DNA from: Maylandia zebra
Lineage: Eukaryota; Chordata; Actinopteri; Cichliformes; Cichlidae
Reading direction: 5' to 3'
DNA length: 64,000 nucleotides
Assembly: GCF_041146795.1 (NCBI RefSeq)
Contig: NC_135172.1
Coordinates: forward strand, 44,123,123-44,187,122
Part shown: positions 29,737-41,234 of the stretch, piece after piece
Layout of the letters: the number at the start of each line of letters is the position of its first letter
How positions within the stretch are numbered: position 1 is the stretch's first letter
The notes under the pieces: generated by a model
What the model saw: the letters and a program-made list of their open reading frames with translations, nothing else
Databases searched by the model: none
Told to the model about the DNA's origin: nothing
Made by a program: the position numbers and the translations under genes

Positions 29737-30265
29737 GGTCAATGTCAATTTTATTTCTATAGCACATTTAAAAATGACAAAGTTGACCAAAGTGCTTTAA
29801 GAGTTAGCAAATGAACAAGAGAAAACCATATAAAAATAAATGCAATTAAACAAAACATAAGAAGAAGCAAATGTGATATATTGTTACAACATGAAATAAA
29901 AAAAACCCTGATGGTACTCAAACTGAACTCGAATTAACAGCCAATCAAAGAAGTGAGTTTTAAGGCGTGATTTGAAAAACTGTATAGACTCTGAAGTACA
30001 AATATCAAGTGGCAAGTTATTCCAGCCTCTAGGTGCTGCAACTGCTAAGGCCCAATCTTCTCTATGCTTTAATCGACACCTCAGCTGTACTAAGAGCCAG
30101 ACGATCTCAGTGTTCTTTTGGGGTTGTATATGTTAAAGAGTTTGCTTAAATAGCTGGGAACCATACTATTTAAGGTTGTTAATAATAATTATAATACTAT
30201 TAAGAGCATTAAGGCAACTGCTGTTGTGATTTGGACTATTATATCAATAAAACTGAATTGAAGAT
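29737..30265 (-). mobile_element. LINE 3' end plus L2-type tail
   Basis: On the minus strand (30040-29930) the DNA encodes a LINE ORF2 end like those ending CHLIFVLQSL...FSNHALKLTSL, followed by a 3' UTR and a tail near 29737. At 30205-30265 a short + strand piece matches the L2-type tail GTTGTGATTTGG...CTGAATTGAA seen at 37500-37550. Two truncated pieces abut. Confidence 0.5.
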
Positions 30266-30463
30266 TAATTGAATTTACTAGCAATAAAGCTGAGCCAGGC
30301 ACCATCTCTGTGCCTGGTTCCAGGGCAGGGCCCTGGTGAGTACACTCGCCCACATTGGCTCCAATATAAGTTCTGCACTGCCTGTTGTGTGAGACCCATA
30401 GGATCACAAATTTTTAAAGAGACCATCAAGACTTCCTGTTTTGGGTTGTTGGTTCCACAGATC

Positions 30464-33400
30464 CCTCTCCGTGAATCGCTACCTTATCGTGGTGGAGGGG
30501 TTTATGTGTCCCAGGGATCCCAGGGGCTATGTTGTCTGGGGGCTTTTGCCCCCTGGTAGGGTCTCCCATGGCAAATTGGTCCTGGGTGAGGGACCAGACA
30601 AAGAGCGATTCAGAAGACCCTTATGAAGAGAACATTGAGGGAACAGTTTAGCCTGCCCGGGATAGGGTTACTGGGGCTCTGCCCTGGAGCCAGGCCCGGG
30701 GAGGGTGCCCGAGGGCGAGCGTCTGGTGGCCGGGCCTTAGTCCATGGGGCCCGGCCAGGCACAGCCCGAAGAGGAGGCATGGGCCCATCCTCCCGCAGGC
30801 CCACCATCCGCAGGAGGCGCCATAGGGGTCGGGTGCATTGTGTGCTGGGTGGCGGCCAGGAGCGGAGGCCCTGGCGGACTGACCCCCGGCTGCCAAGACT
30901 GGCAATAGGGACATGGAATGTCACCTCTCTGGTGGGGAAGGAGCCTGAGTTAGTGCGTGAGGTTGAGAGGTACCGGCTAGATATAGTCGGGTTCACCTCT
31001 GCGCATGGCTTAGGCTCTGGAACCAGTCTCCTGGAGAGGGGCTGGACTCTGTCTCAGACTGGAGTTGCCCCTGGTGAGAGGCGGCGGGCTGGGGTGGGTA
31101 TTCTAATATCCCCTCAGCTTGCTGCCGGTACGTTGGGGTTTTTCCCGGTGGATGAGAGGGTTTGTTCCCTGCGCCTTAGGGTCGGGGAACGGGTCCTGAC
31201 TGTCATCTGCGCTTATGCGGCGAGTGGCAGTTCAGAGTACCCAGCCTTCTTAGAGTCCCTGGGGGGGTGCTGGAAGGTGCTCCACCTGGAGACTCTGTTG
31301 TCCTGCTGGGAGACTTCAATGCTCACGTGGGTAACGACAGCGAGACCTGGAGGGGCGTGATTGGGAGGAACGGCCTCCCTGATCTGAACCCAAGCGGTGC
31401 TTTGTTATTGGACTTCTGTGCTAATCACAGTTTGGCCATAACGAACACCTTATTCGAACATAAGAGTGTCCATAAGTGCACGTGGCACCAGGACGCTCTA
31501 GGCCGTAGGTCGATGATCGATTTTGTAATCGTATCACCAGACCTGCGACCATATGTTCTGGACACTCGGGTAAAGAGAGGGGCTGAGCTGTCAACTGATC
31601 ACCACCTGGTGGTGAGTTGGATCAGGTGGCGGGGGAGGACGCTGGACAGACCTGGTGCACCTAAACGCGTAGTGAGGGTGTGCTGGGAACGTCTAGCAGA
31701 GGCCCCAGTCCGCGAGATCTTCAACGCACACCTCCGGCAGAGCTTCAACAGCATTCCGAGGAAGACTGGGGACATTGAGTCCGAATGGACCATGTTCAGC
31801 GTCTCCATTGCCGAAGCTGCTGCATTGAGCTGCGGCCGCAAGGTGGTTGGTGCCTGCCGTGGTGGTAATCCCCGAACCAAATGGTGGACACCAGAGGTGA
31901 AGGGAGCCACCAGGCTGAAGAAGGAGTCCTATCGGGCTTGGTTAGCTTGTGGGACTCCGGAGGCAGCAGACAGGTATCGACAGGCCAAGCGGAATGCGGC
32001 TCGGGCAGTGGCTGAAGCAAAACCTCGGGTGTGGGAGGAGTTTGGAGAGGCCATGGAAAAAGACTTTCAGACTGCCTCGAAGAGATTCTGGCAAACCGTC
32101 AGGTGTCTCAGGAGGGGAAAGCGGTGCTCTACCTGCACTGTGTATAGTGCTGGCGGAGCGCTGCGGATGTCGACTGAGAAAATTGTCAGGCGGTGGAAGG
32201 AATACTTCGAGGACCTCCTTAATCCCACTGACACGTCTTCCGAGGAGGAAGCAGAGTCTGGGGATGAGGGGAATGACCCGCCAATTTCCGGGGGCGACGT
32301 CACTGAGGCAGTTAAACAACTCCTTGGTGGCAGAGCCCCTGGTGTGGATGAGGTCCGCCCCGAGTTCTTGAAGGCTCTGGACGTTGTAGGGCTGTCCTGG
32401 TTGACACGCCTCTACAATGTTGCGTGGAGATCAGGGGCAGTACCTGTGGACTGGGAGACCGGGGTGGTGGTCCCCATCTTTAAGAAGGGAGACCGGAGGG
32501 TGTGTTCCAACTACAGGGGGATCACACTCCTCAGCCTCCCTGGGAAAGTCTATGCCAGGGTGCTGGAAAGGAGAGATCGTCCGCTAGTCGAACCTCAGAT
32601 ACAGGAGGAACAATGCGGTTTTCGTCCTGGTCGCGGAACACTGGACCAGCTCTTTATCCTCTCGAGGATACTTGAGGGTGCATGGGAGTTTGCCCAACAA
32701 GTCTACATGTGTTTTGTGGACTTGGAGAAGGCATTCGACCGTGTCCCTCGGGGTGTCCTGTGGGAGGTGTTGCGGGAGTATGGGGTGTCTGGCCCATTGC
32801 TACGGGCCATTCGATCCCTATACAACCGTTGCAAGAGCTTGGTTCGCATTGCCGGCAATAAGTTGGACTCGTTCCCGGTGGGTGATGGGCTCCGCCAGGG
32901 CTGCCCTTTGTCTCCGGTTCTGTTCATAATTTTTATGGACAGGATTTCTAGGCGCAGCCAAGTGGCGAAGGGCTTTCACTTTGGTGGCCTCAGAATCTCA
33001 TCTCTGCTTTTTGCGGATGATGTGGTTCTGTTGGCTTCATCGGGTGGGGGCCTCCAGCTCCCACTGGAGTGGTTCGCAGCCGAGTGTGAAGCAGCGGGAA
33101 TGAGGATCAGCACCTCCAAATCTGAGACCATGGTTCTCAGCCGGAAAAGGGTGGAGTGCCCACTCCAGGTCGGGGATGAGTTCCTGCCCCAAGTGGAGGA
33201 GTTCAAGTATCTCGGGGTCTTGTTCGCGAGTGATGGGAGAAGGGAGCCGGAGATCGACAGACGGATTGGGGCTGCAGCTGCAGTAATGCGGACGCTGCAC
33301 CGGTCCGTCATGGTGAAGAGGGAGCTGAGTGTAAAAGCGAAGCTCTCAATTTACCGGTCGATCTACATCCCTACCCTCACCTATGGCCACGAGCTGTGGG

Positions 33401-33811
33401 TAGTGACCAAAAGAACGAAATCGCGGATACAAGCGGCGGAAATGAGCTTCCTCCGAAGGGTGGCTGGCCTCTCCCTTAGAGATAGGGTGAGAAGTTCGGC
33501 CATCCGGGAGGGGCTCAGAGTAGAGCAGCTGCTGCTCCACATCGAAAGGAGCCAGCTGAGGTGGTTCGGGCATCTGACAAGGATGCCTCCTGGGCGCCTC
33601 CTAGGTGAGGTGTTCTGGGCATGTCCCACCGGGAGGAGGCCCCGGGGCAGACCCAGGACACGCTGGATTATATCTCTCGGCTGGCCTGGGAACGCCTTGG
33701 TGTTCCCCCGGATAAGCTGGAGGAGGTGGCTGGGGAGAGGGAGGTCTGGGCCTCTCTGCTTAGGCTGCTGCCCCTGCGACCCGGCCCCGGATAAAGCGGA
33801 TGAAGATGGAT
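30464..33811 (+). mobile_element. RTE-like LINE, near full length, with target duplications
   Basis: A 3348-base non-LTR retrotransposon is flanked by perfect copies of GGTTCCACAGATC (30451-30463 and 33812-33824). The first ORF (30623-31360) holds the start of the AP endonuclease (LAIGTWNVTSLVGKEPELV). The second (31267-33906) continues it ([23 protein letters not shown]) and contains the RT blocks [42 protein letters not shown] and [11 protein letters not shown] (catalytic ADD), then [13 protein letters not shown]. The single-ORF layout and the ATGGATGG tail fit the RTE clade. The two ORFs meet at a seven-G run (31261-31267), so one slipped base splits an otherwise open frame. An internally deleted copy lies at 57345-57980. 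Confidence 0.85.
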
Positions 33812-34053
33812 GGTTCCACAGATCGACAAAACCCAATTTGCACAGGCGAAACACATTAGTAAATCTGGCCCTAGATCCTTTGTTCAAGGACAAACAAAGG
33901 ATATAAATACAATTTATTTGTATTTTAATTGAAACAACAAGACAATATTTCCTTCTTCTCATTATTTCTTTGTGCATTGTCTAGGTAAGAAGATCATTTA
34001 CTCTGCTGGCTGAGAAACCATTTGTTTAATGTTTTTTTTTCTTCCTTCTTCAG

Positions 34054-35718
34054 AGTGCAGACATGTCTGCTGCCACCAATCTACAGTCTGAAGATCAGTT
34101 TCTGTGCTCCATCTGTCTGGATGTGTTCACTGATCCAGTCACCACATCATGTGGACACAACTACTGCAAAAACTGCATCACTCAGAACTGGGATGTTAAT
34201 GACAGCTGCCAGTGTCCCCTGTGTAAAGAGACTTTCAACAGTAGACCTCAGCTGAGGGTAAATACTTTGCTTTCTGAGATGGTTGCTCAGTTCAGACGTG
34301 AATCTCAGCAGAAAGCCAGCAGCAGCAGCAGCTCAGAGCAACAAGCTGCCAAACTAGCAGAAGTTCCCTGTGACGTCTGCACTGGAACCAGACTGAAGGC
34401 CCTGAAGTCCTGCCTGGTGTGTCTGACCTCCTACTGTCAGACTCACCTGGAGCCTCATCTGACAGCTACAAGTCTGAAAAGACATCAGCTGATTGAGCCT
34501 GTGGAGAACCTGGAAAGCAGGATGTGTAGGAAGCACGATAAACATCTGGAGCTGTTCTGTAAGACCGACCAGACATGTGTCTGCATGCTCTGCTCTGTTC
34601 TAGATCACAAGGCTCATGAGTTTGTTCCTCTGAGAGAAGAATATGAAGGAAAGAAGGCAGAGCTGGAGAAGACACAAGCTGAAACTCAGCAGATGATCCA
34701 GAAGAGACGACTGAAGATTCAGGAGATCAAAGAGTCGGTGAAGATGAGTAAAGATGCTGCAGACAGACAGAAAGCAGAAGGTGTTCAGGTCCTCACGGCT
34801 CTGATGGAGTCTGTTGAGAGACGCCTGAAGGAGCTCATAAAGGAGATCGAAGACAAACAGGAAGCTACAGAGAAACAGGCTGAAGGTCTCATCAAAGATC
34901 TGGAACAGGAAATCTCTGAGCTGATGGAGAGAAGCTCTGAGGTGGAGCAGCTCTCACACTCTGAAGACCACCTCCACCTCCTCCAAAGCTTCTCCTCCCT
35001 GAAAGCTGCTCCACCCACCAAGGACTGGACAGCGGTCAGAGTCCGTCCACCATCATGTGAGGGGACCGTGGGGAGAGCTGTGGCTCAGCTGGAGAAGACA
35101 CTCTGGGAAGACATGAAGAAGCTGAATCATGCTGCGGTGTTGAAGGGGGTCCAGCAGTATGCAGTGGACGTGACTCTGGATCCTGATACAGCACATCATT
35201 GGCTCATCCTGTCTGACGATAGAAAACAAGTACACTGCAGTGAGGTGAGGAGAAAGAGGAAACTTCCATACAACCCAAAGAGATTTACTTACTTTGTTAA
35301 TGTTTTAGGAGAGCAGAGTTTCTCTTCAGGCAGATTTTACTTTGAGGTTCAGGTTAAAGGAAAGACTGACTGGGATGTAGGAGTGGCCACAGAGTCGATC
35401 AACAGGACAAAGAGCATGTCAATGAGCCCCGAGGATGGTTTCTGGACTGTGTGGCTGAGAGATGGAAGTGAGTACAGTGCTTGTGAAGATCCCCAAATTA
35501 ACCTCTCTCTCAAGTCTGCTCCTCAGAAGGTGGGGGTGTTTGTGGACTATGAGGAGGGTCTGGTCTCCTTCTATGACGTAGATGCTGCAGCTCTGATCTA
35601 CTCGTTCACTGGCTGCTCCTTCACAGAGAAGCTCCACCCATATTTCAGTCCCGAGCTTAATGATGATGGTACAAACGCTGCACCACTGATCATCTGTCCT
35701 GTCAATCAAACTGAGTAG
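34054..35718 (+). CDS. TRIM E3 ubiquitin ligase, bloodthirsty-like, copy 1
   Basis: Single coding exon: splice acceptor ...TTCTTCAG ends at 34053, ATG at 34063, stop at 35718, 551 residues. RING C3HC4: Cys15, Cys18, Cys30, His32, Cys35, Cys38, Cys51, Cys54. A first B-box-like Cys pair region follows at about 98-125 and B-box 2 at about 147-182 (CRKHDKHLELFC, CVCMLCSVLDHKAHE). A long charged coiled coil runs from about 185 to 305, then PRY-SPRY from about 365 (LDPDTAHHWLILSDD, GRFYFEVQVKGKTDWDVGV, GFWTVWLRDGSEYSA, VGVFVDYEEGLVSFYDV). This is the full architecture of the fish bloodthirsty/TRIM39-like multigene family, whose members are RING ubiquitin ligases often linked to antiviral defence. 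Its specific target cannot be told. AATAAA lies at 35845. No break is visible. Confidence 0.9.
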   Translation, partial: SADMSAATNLQSEDQFLCSICLDVFTDPVTTSCGHNYCKNCITQNWDVNDSCQCPLCKETFNSRPQLRVNTLLSEMVAQFRRESQQKASSSSSSEQQAAKLAEVPCDVCTGTRLKALKSCLVCLTSYCQTHLEPHLTATSLKRHQLIEPVENLESRMCRKHDKHLELFCKTDQTCVCMLCSVLDHKAHEFVPLREEYEGKKAELEKTQAETQQMIQKRRLKIQEIKESVKMSKDAADRQKAEGVQVLTALMESVERRLKELIKEIEDKQEATEKQAEGLIKDLEQEISELMERSSEVEQLSHSEDHLHLLQSFSSLKAAPPTKDWTAVRVRPPSCEGTVGRAVAQLEKTLWEDMKKLNHAAVLKGVQQYAVDVTLDPDTAHHWLILSDDRKQVHCSEVRRKRKLPYNPKRFTYFVNVLGEQSFSSGRFYFEVQVKGKTDWDVGVATESINRTKSMSMSPEDGFWTVWLRDGSEYSACEDPQINLSLKSAPQKVGVFVDYEEGLVSFYDVDAAALIYSFTGCSFTEKLHPYFSPELNDDGTNAAPLIICPVNQTE

Positions 35719-36418
35719 AGCTAAGAATTTTTACTTTATTAGCAGATTACTTTATATTACAATTATTGTATATTACATAATTATATCTTTTTCTTTTGAA
35801 AGAGAAACATGAAACTGATATTTTAATTAATCAAGGAGAAGGCAAATAAAAAATATAACCAAGTATTTAAATAATGAAAAATAATTTTTGAAAAGTAACT
35901 TGTGCTCCAATTTTCTCCACTGCTGTGGGATCTTAAAGCGTTCACACAAACAGTTGGTCTTTGCAGGCCAAAAACAACATAAAGAGGAGCAGCCTGCAGG
36001 GTGTTTGACTAGTAAGACTTAGAATCATTTACAGAGACGAGTTCTCTGCACAACGTGGTCACAGAACACAGTCAGGACACTTTAAACAAAAAGAAAACTT
36101 AGTACAAGAAGTACTAAGAGATTAAACAGAGAGAATATGATCCTGTGGAGCGCATACAGGTCAGGCTGAGGAGATCAGAAACTGTCCCATTACAACACAT
36201 CAAAGATTTCCAGTAGCACCAGTGTAACAACATTGTATATTAAGAAAATTACAGACAAACATTTAGCTGGTTTAAGGGGTCATGTGGGCAATTATCATAG
36301 TGTAGTGTGGAAAGGTTTGACTAATGATTTTAAACTTACTGGTTTTTCCAAATGTCATATTGTGGTAAGTGAAAGTTTAAAGCAATGTTATATTTTAGCT
36401 TTCATATGACTTTAGTTT
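35719..36418. other. TRIM copy 1 3' UTR and AT-rich intergenic DNA
   Basis: Apart from the likely poly(A) signal of the TRIM gene at 35845-35850, I see no gene or recognisable repeat in this stretch. Confidence 0.4.
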
Positions 36419-36852
36419 CCATCCATCCACTTCCGCTTATTCTTTTTTTTAGTTTTTTTTTTTGGCAGCACGGTGGCACGGTGGTTAGCACTGTTGCCGC
36501 ACAGCAAGAAGGTCCTGAGTTCAATTCCAACATCAGGCCGGGGTCTTTCTGTGTGGAGTTTGCATGTTCTCCCCGTGTTTGCGTGGGTTCTCTCCGGGTA
36601 CTCCGGCTTCCTCCCACCGTCCAAAGACATGCAGCTGGTGGGGATAGGTTAATTGGATAATCCAAATTGCCACTAGGTGTGAATGTGCGAGTGAATGTGA
36701 GTGTGAATGGTTGTCTGTCCCTGTGTGTTAGCCCTGCGACAGACTGGCGACCTGTCCAGGGTGTACCCCGCCTCTCGCCCTATGACAGCTGGGATAGGCT
36801 CCAGCGCCCCCCGCGACCCTGAAAAGGATAAGCGGAAGCGGATGGATGGATG
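36419..36852 (+). repeat. tRNA-derived SINE with LINE-type tail
   Basis: The head reads GGCAGCACGGTGGCACGGTGG...TTAGCACTGTTGCC (A-box region), then GAGTTCAATTCCAAC (B-box region), the widespread block TCTGTGTGGAGTTTGCATGT and CTCCGGCTTCCTCCCACC. It ends in GGATAAGCGGAAGCGGATGG. At its left edge (36419-36445) a second copy of the tail lies inverted, so the element is bracketed by inverted tails. A further fragment is at 37060-37125. Confidence 0.75.
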
Positions 36853-37261
36853 ACTTTAGTTTTCCAGCTGTGGTCAGTGATCTAAAGTTGCTGTTTCATG
36901 TCCATAAACACGATGAAGTACATTTATATTTTATTGTTATTATTTAGCAAAAGCTGATTGTAAAACAAAACTAAATGGAATCTAAATATGTGACAAATGT
37001 GTAAATAAACAATAATTAATGTTAAAATGAGTGAGCAGTGATTTCCCATCTACCGGCTCTAGCTGGGATAGGCTGCAGCCCCCCGGCGACCCCGACAAGG
37101 AAAAGTGGAAGAATATGGATGGGACAATGATTCCTTTGATGATTTGAGTAACAAATACTGAGAAGGAAAAATGTGTTTCATACACCAACAGTGTGAGCAA
37201 ATTCTCATGGTGTATGTTGGTGAATTACAATTACATATATTTGGTGCCATTATTAGTTACT

Positions 37262-37556
37262 ATTAACCGCTGTCTCTCTTCCACAGCATGTCTTTATCCT
37301 GTCTTCCTTCTCTCACCCCAACCAATCACAGCAGATGGCCCCGCCCCTCCCTGAGCCTGGTTCTGCCGGAGGTTTCTTCCTGTTAAAAGGGAGTTTTTCC
37401 TTCCCACTGTCGCCAAAGTGCTGCTCATAGGGGTCATATGATTGTTGGGTTTTCTCTGTATGGATTATTGTAGGGTCGACCTTACAGTATAAAGCGCCTT
37501 GAGGTGACTGTTGTTGTGATTTGGTGCTGTGTAAATAAAACTGAATTGAATTGACC
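37262..37556 (+). repeat. L2-tail repeat, copy A
   Basis: Blocks in order: TGTCTCTCTTCCACAGCATG, CCAACCAATCACAGCAGATG, GGTTTCTTCCTGTTAAAAGG, GAGTTTTTCCTTCCCACTGT, AAAGCGCCTTGAGG, and the end AATAAAACTGAATTGAATTG. The same unit is found at 48950-49213, 52595-52890, 55860-56115 (minus) and 60527-60625 (minus). The tail matches L2-group LINE 3' ends, so this is an L2 3' fragment or an L2-dependent SINE. Confidence 0.75.
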
Positions 37557-37589
37557 AGGCTGAAAGGCTGACGTAGACCAGGAAAAAGG

Positions 37590-37592
37590 GGG

Positions 37593-37625
<33 letters not shown>
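37590..37625 (+). repeat. (GA)n microsatellite
   Basis: About 16 GA units follow a short G run, plainly visible. It lies just after L2-tail repeat copy A. Confidence 0.9.
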
Positions 37626-37628
<3 letters not shown>

Positions 37629-37994
37629 CTGCAAGAAGGGTCTGGCGCTGCTGAAGGCCAGGATGGTGGATGGACGTCCTACAGAAGAGGCTGATGAGGC
37701 TCAGAGAATGAAACATGTTAACAGACTTTGATGTCATTAATAGGTATACGCCTACTTACCAACTTTTAACCCTGTGGGGTTGACAGACGCACCAGCGCGT
37801 CCAAATCACATGACCAATTTAAGATGACATTTCAACAAGTTGCTGTCTCCAGTTCAACTTCTGTTGAAACTGGACTTCAAACTAAATGCTAATGTTTCTT
37901 CCTGATTTCTATCGTCACCTTCACTGCTGGAAGAAACTATAAAAATTGTGTTTCCTAAGGCCAAAGCTATCGAGCACTCTGCTTGTGGCCTAAA

Positions 37995-38168
37995 TAAATG
38001 TCAAACAATCAAAAAATGATATGGCAACATGTGGCAATTGGTGGTATAGGAAGAGGGAGAAGTTTTAGGGGTGAGGGCGGCGAGAGAGAGAAATTTAGAC
38101 TGTGCCACTGTTTCTGTGCCATATTGAATGATCTGGTTCATTTAAAATAAAGCAAATAATGATTGAAC
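37995..38168 (+). repeat. Repeat shared with 41738-41890
   Basis: The stretch starting CAAACAATCAAAAAATGATA and including GGAAGAGGGAGAAGTTTTAG and TTTCTGTGCCATATTGAATG is repeated in the same orientation 3.7 kb downstream, where it forms the right part of an insert inside a Tc1-like element. It is probably an end of a transposon family I cannot name. Confidence 0.65.
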
Positions 38169-39396
38169 CTCAACCAAGTCAATGCCAAACTGTGCACGAG
38201 GGCTTTTCGCAGTGCAGGAGAGTACGTTTGATTTGAGAGATTTTTGTAATTTTACAGTTTTAAGCAAAGATGCATTTGATGATAATATGCACACTAAAGT
38301 GTGCAATTCAGTTTTGGCCTCCATAAAGTAAGAAAAAGAACGATAAGAATATAGGCCAGACAAATTTAAGCAGCCTGAGTTTGTTCAGTCATTATTTGAA
38401 ATACAGCTATGGATCTTACACAAATTGCATCGTTTGTGTGATTTACTCTGCCTCACAGAAACCTGACAGCAGAATGACGATGTTAGTTAAACTCACTCAG
38501 GTGTTGCTGCTGAATATTCCATGCTTGGCTTTGACAGTCTGCACCACAATGTTTTCAAACACCGGTGTGCAATGAATCTTGGGATAGGATACACCTGACC
38601 CATCCTTTAGATCTGGGGGAAAGGAGGACACCTTTGTGTGTCATATGTGGAGTAGCCTTCAATTCTTCAATGTGAGGCCCTCAAACTGGGCCTACAAAAG
38701 GATGTGGCCCCTGACTCTGGCCCGTATCCTCATTTGAATCTGTCTGAAACAAGTACTTTATAGTTACGTGAGGAAGAAAAGATCTGACTGTCATATTACC
38801 TTTTGTCTGCAGTCCCCGGCTTCCCTTATTATACTCTATTTCAGAGACCCGTGCTCTAGTTCCACGCACCATGCGCGTTCCCCTCCTGTCTAGTTTCCAC
38901 CTGTGTGTATTGTAAATAAAGTCTCGTCAAACTTGAGTCCTGCTGTCTGTATCTGCGCCGAGCTCCAGGTTAGGTACTGGCCTGCTGTGACATCTCCCTG
39001 CATACTTTTTCATTATTGCTTCTGACTACTCAGCCATCTAAAAGCTGACGTGTATCGTAAACCTACACATACGGTTCAGTATTTAAGGCTTGAGTTGAAC
39101 AATAACTTCCACATTTTATATTTTTGTGTCAGAAAACTTCAGAGTTTCTAAAATCTGAGTTGACTGTTCTGGAGAAGAAGAGGAGATGCAGTGACACCCC
39201 CATGATGTTTCTTCAGGAGATCGTCAGTGCAAATGTTCCTGGTCTGCTCCTGTGAATGTGACTATCAAAGTGTGCCATTATTTATGGGGAAATAATGTAA
39301 AAGTGTTCAGTCGCTCAGGTCCTGCTCTGAGACTGAGAAGCTTCACTTGTCTGTGAACACTTCACTCTGTTGCTCCATCAGTGGCAGGAATAGTTA
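38169..39396. other. Intergenic DNA, no gene seen
   Basis: No supported coding sequence. A short segment near 38590 (ATACACCTGACCCATCCTT) matches in reverse at about 56878-56900, so a low-copy repeat is present. The rest is unassigned. Confidence 0.35.
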
Positions 39397-40057
39397 GGGT
39401 CATATATATTTAGACAGTGACACAAGTTTTGTTTTTTTACCTGTTTATTCCAATTATAGTTATATGATGGACATGAACATAATGTGTAGACTGTCAGCTT
39501 TCATTTGAGGGCATCCACATTCAAATGGGACGAAGGGTTCGGGAGTTTCAGCTCCCTAAAATGTGCCAACCTCTTTTTAAAGGGACCAAATGTAATTGGA
39601 CACCTAACTCAAAGGCTACTTGATGTGCAGGTGTGGGCAATTCCTCTGTTATGTCATTATCAGTTAAGCAGATTTAAAGGCCTGGAGTTGATTTGAGTTT
39701 TCGTGCTTGCATTTGAAAGATTTTGCTGTGAACAGACAACATGAGGTCAAATGAGCTCTAAGTGCAGGTGAAACAAGCCATCCTTAAGCCGGGAAAACAG
39801 AAAAAAACTATCCAAGAACTTCCTACAATATTCAGAGAGGCAGAATCTTTGAGAAAGAAAGAAGGCACTGGTGAACTCAGCACCTGAACATCCACACAAG
39901 ACAACAGTGGTGGATGATCGCAAAATCATTCCACGGTGAAGCCAACCAAGTGAACAACACTCCAGGAGGTTGTACCGATATCCAAATCTACCATAAAGAG
40001 AAGACTGCATGAAAGTAAACACAGACAGTTCACTGCAAGGTGCAAAACACTCATACA

Positions 40058-41056
40058 CAGGGATGGGTATTGATAAGATTTTCACGATTCCATTTTCGAT
40101 TCTGTTTAACGATTCGATTCTGTATCGATTCTTTTTAAGAAAAGGAGAACACTAAGGTCGATTAGCTTAGAACTTTGTTTTATATCTTCTCTTTGAACAA
40201 GATAGAAATTTAGGAGTAACATGGCCTTACAAACCCAACAATGAGAGCTTAAGGATCCAGCCTACGGCTCTTCAATGTGGTGTCACAGGGTCCCCAGGAA
40301 AAACATTGTAAATGTAAAATAATAAAATTAATGTTCTTCTGTAGCAATAACAAAGTATAACATAAATTATTCTGTAGCAATTACACAAGAATACCCAGTA
40401 ATGTCCCTGCCTACAATTAAACACATTCACTTACCAAAAATCGGGGGCATCTGCTGTGGCAAATGGGTGCAAGCCTTTGACCACAAACTGAGTCACTGCT
40501 CGGTGACATTCGTCTATCCTGCCTGAAAGGAGACGCTACCGGTAGACTGCAGCGAGAACTGCCAGCATCTGAGCCAGACTCTGTCTCATCATGGTCACCT
40601 AAATGCACAGTAATGGCAGGTTTGTAATAAGGCAGATCGCGCTAACATAATATGTTAGTTGATTATTTACCTGCCGCATTAACGGGAGAGGACGTGCAAA
40701 CGTTACCGCTGCTGCTGGGTTGAGATTCACGAGTCCGGAATTAAAAACACGACATTCATTTAAGGTCATCGCGTGTTATTCGTAGTGTTTCCTTAAATGA
40801 AGCATCTACTTTGCAAGTATTGCAAGTTGCCCTGTTGTCATCCACTCTCGTAAAGTATAACCAAACTTTTGATCGTTTGAGCCGCCATGTTTCCTGTCAG
40901 GTAAATGACGCTCCGCAACGCGGTGACGTCATTCAGGGCGACTGGAATCGATAAGGGAATCGTTTGCAAAAATGGCAAACAATCCCAAGGAATTGAAACA
41001 GTGGGAACCGGTTCTTGTTGAGAACCGGTTCCCACTGTTTTCGATACCCATCCCTA
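40058..41056. mobile_element. Non-autonomous hAT-type element, 999 bases
   Basis: The ends are inverted: CAGGGATGGGTATTGATAAG on the left and CGATACCCATCCCTA on the right. The 8-base flanks CTCATACA (40050-40057) and CTCATAAA (41057-41064) are a target duplication with one change, the hAT signature. Just inside the right end is a perfect 20-base-pair hairpin (arms GTGGGAACCGGTTCT / AGAACCGGTTCCCAC at the core, loop TGTTG). There is no transposase ORF, so it must have been moved in trans. Confidence 0.85.
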
Positions 41057-41234
41057 CTCATAAACCTCAAGAACAGAAAGGCTAGATAGGACTTTGCTAA
41101 AAAAGAAAACCTAAGAAAAGCCAGCACAGTTCTGCAAAAACACTTGTGTTTCCTGATGATGTGACACAGGACTGAAGCAGCTGAGTGAATTCTGAGCTGT
41201 TTAGAGACAGACTGTCTGCTCACATCCAGCTAAA

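Noticed and set aside
30610-30996. Minus-strand frame inside the RTE-like LINE
   Set aside because: Antisense shadow of the GC-rich LINE 5' region; the + strand carries the endonuclease.
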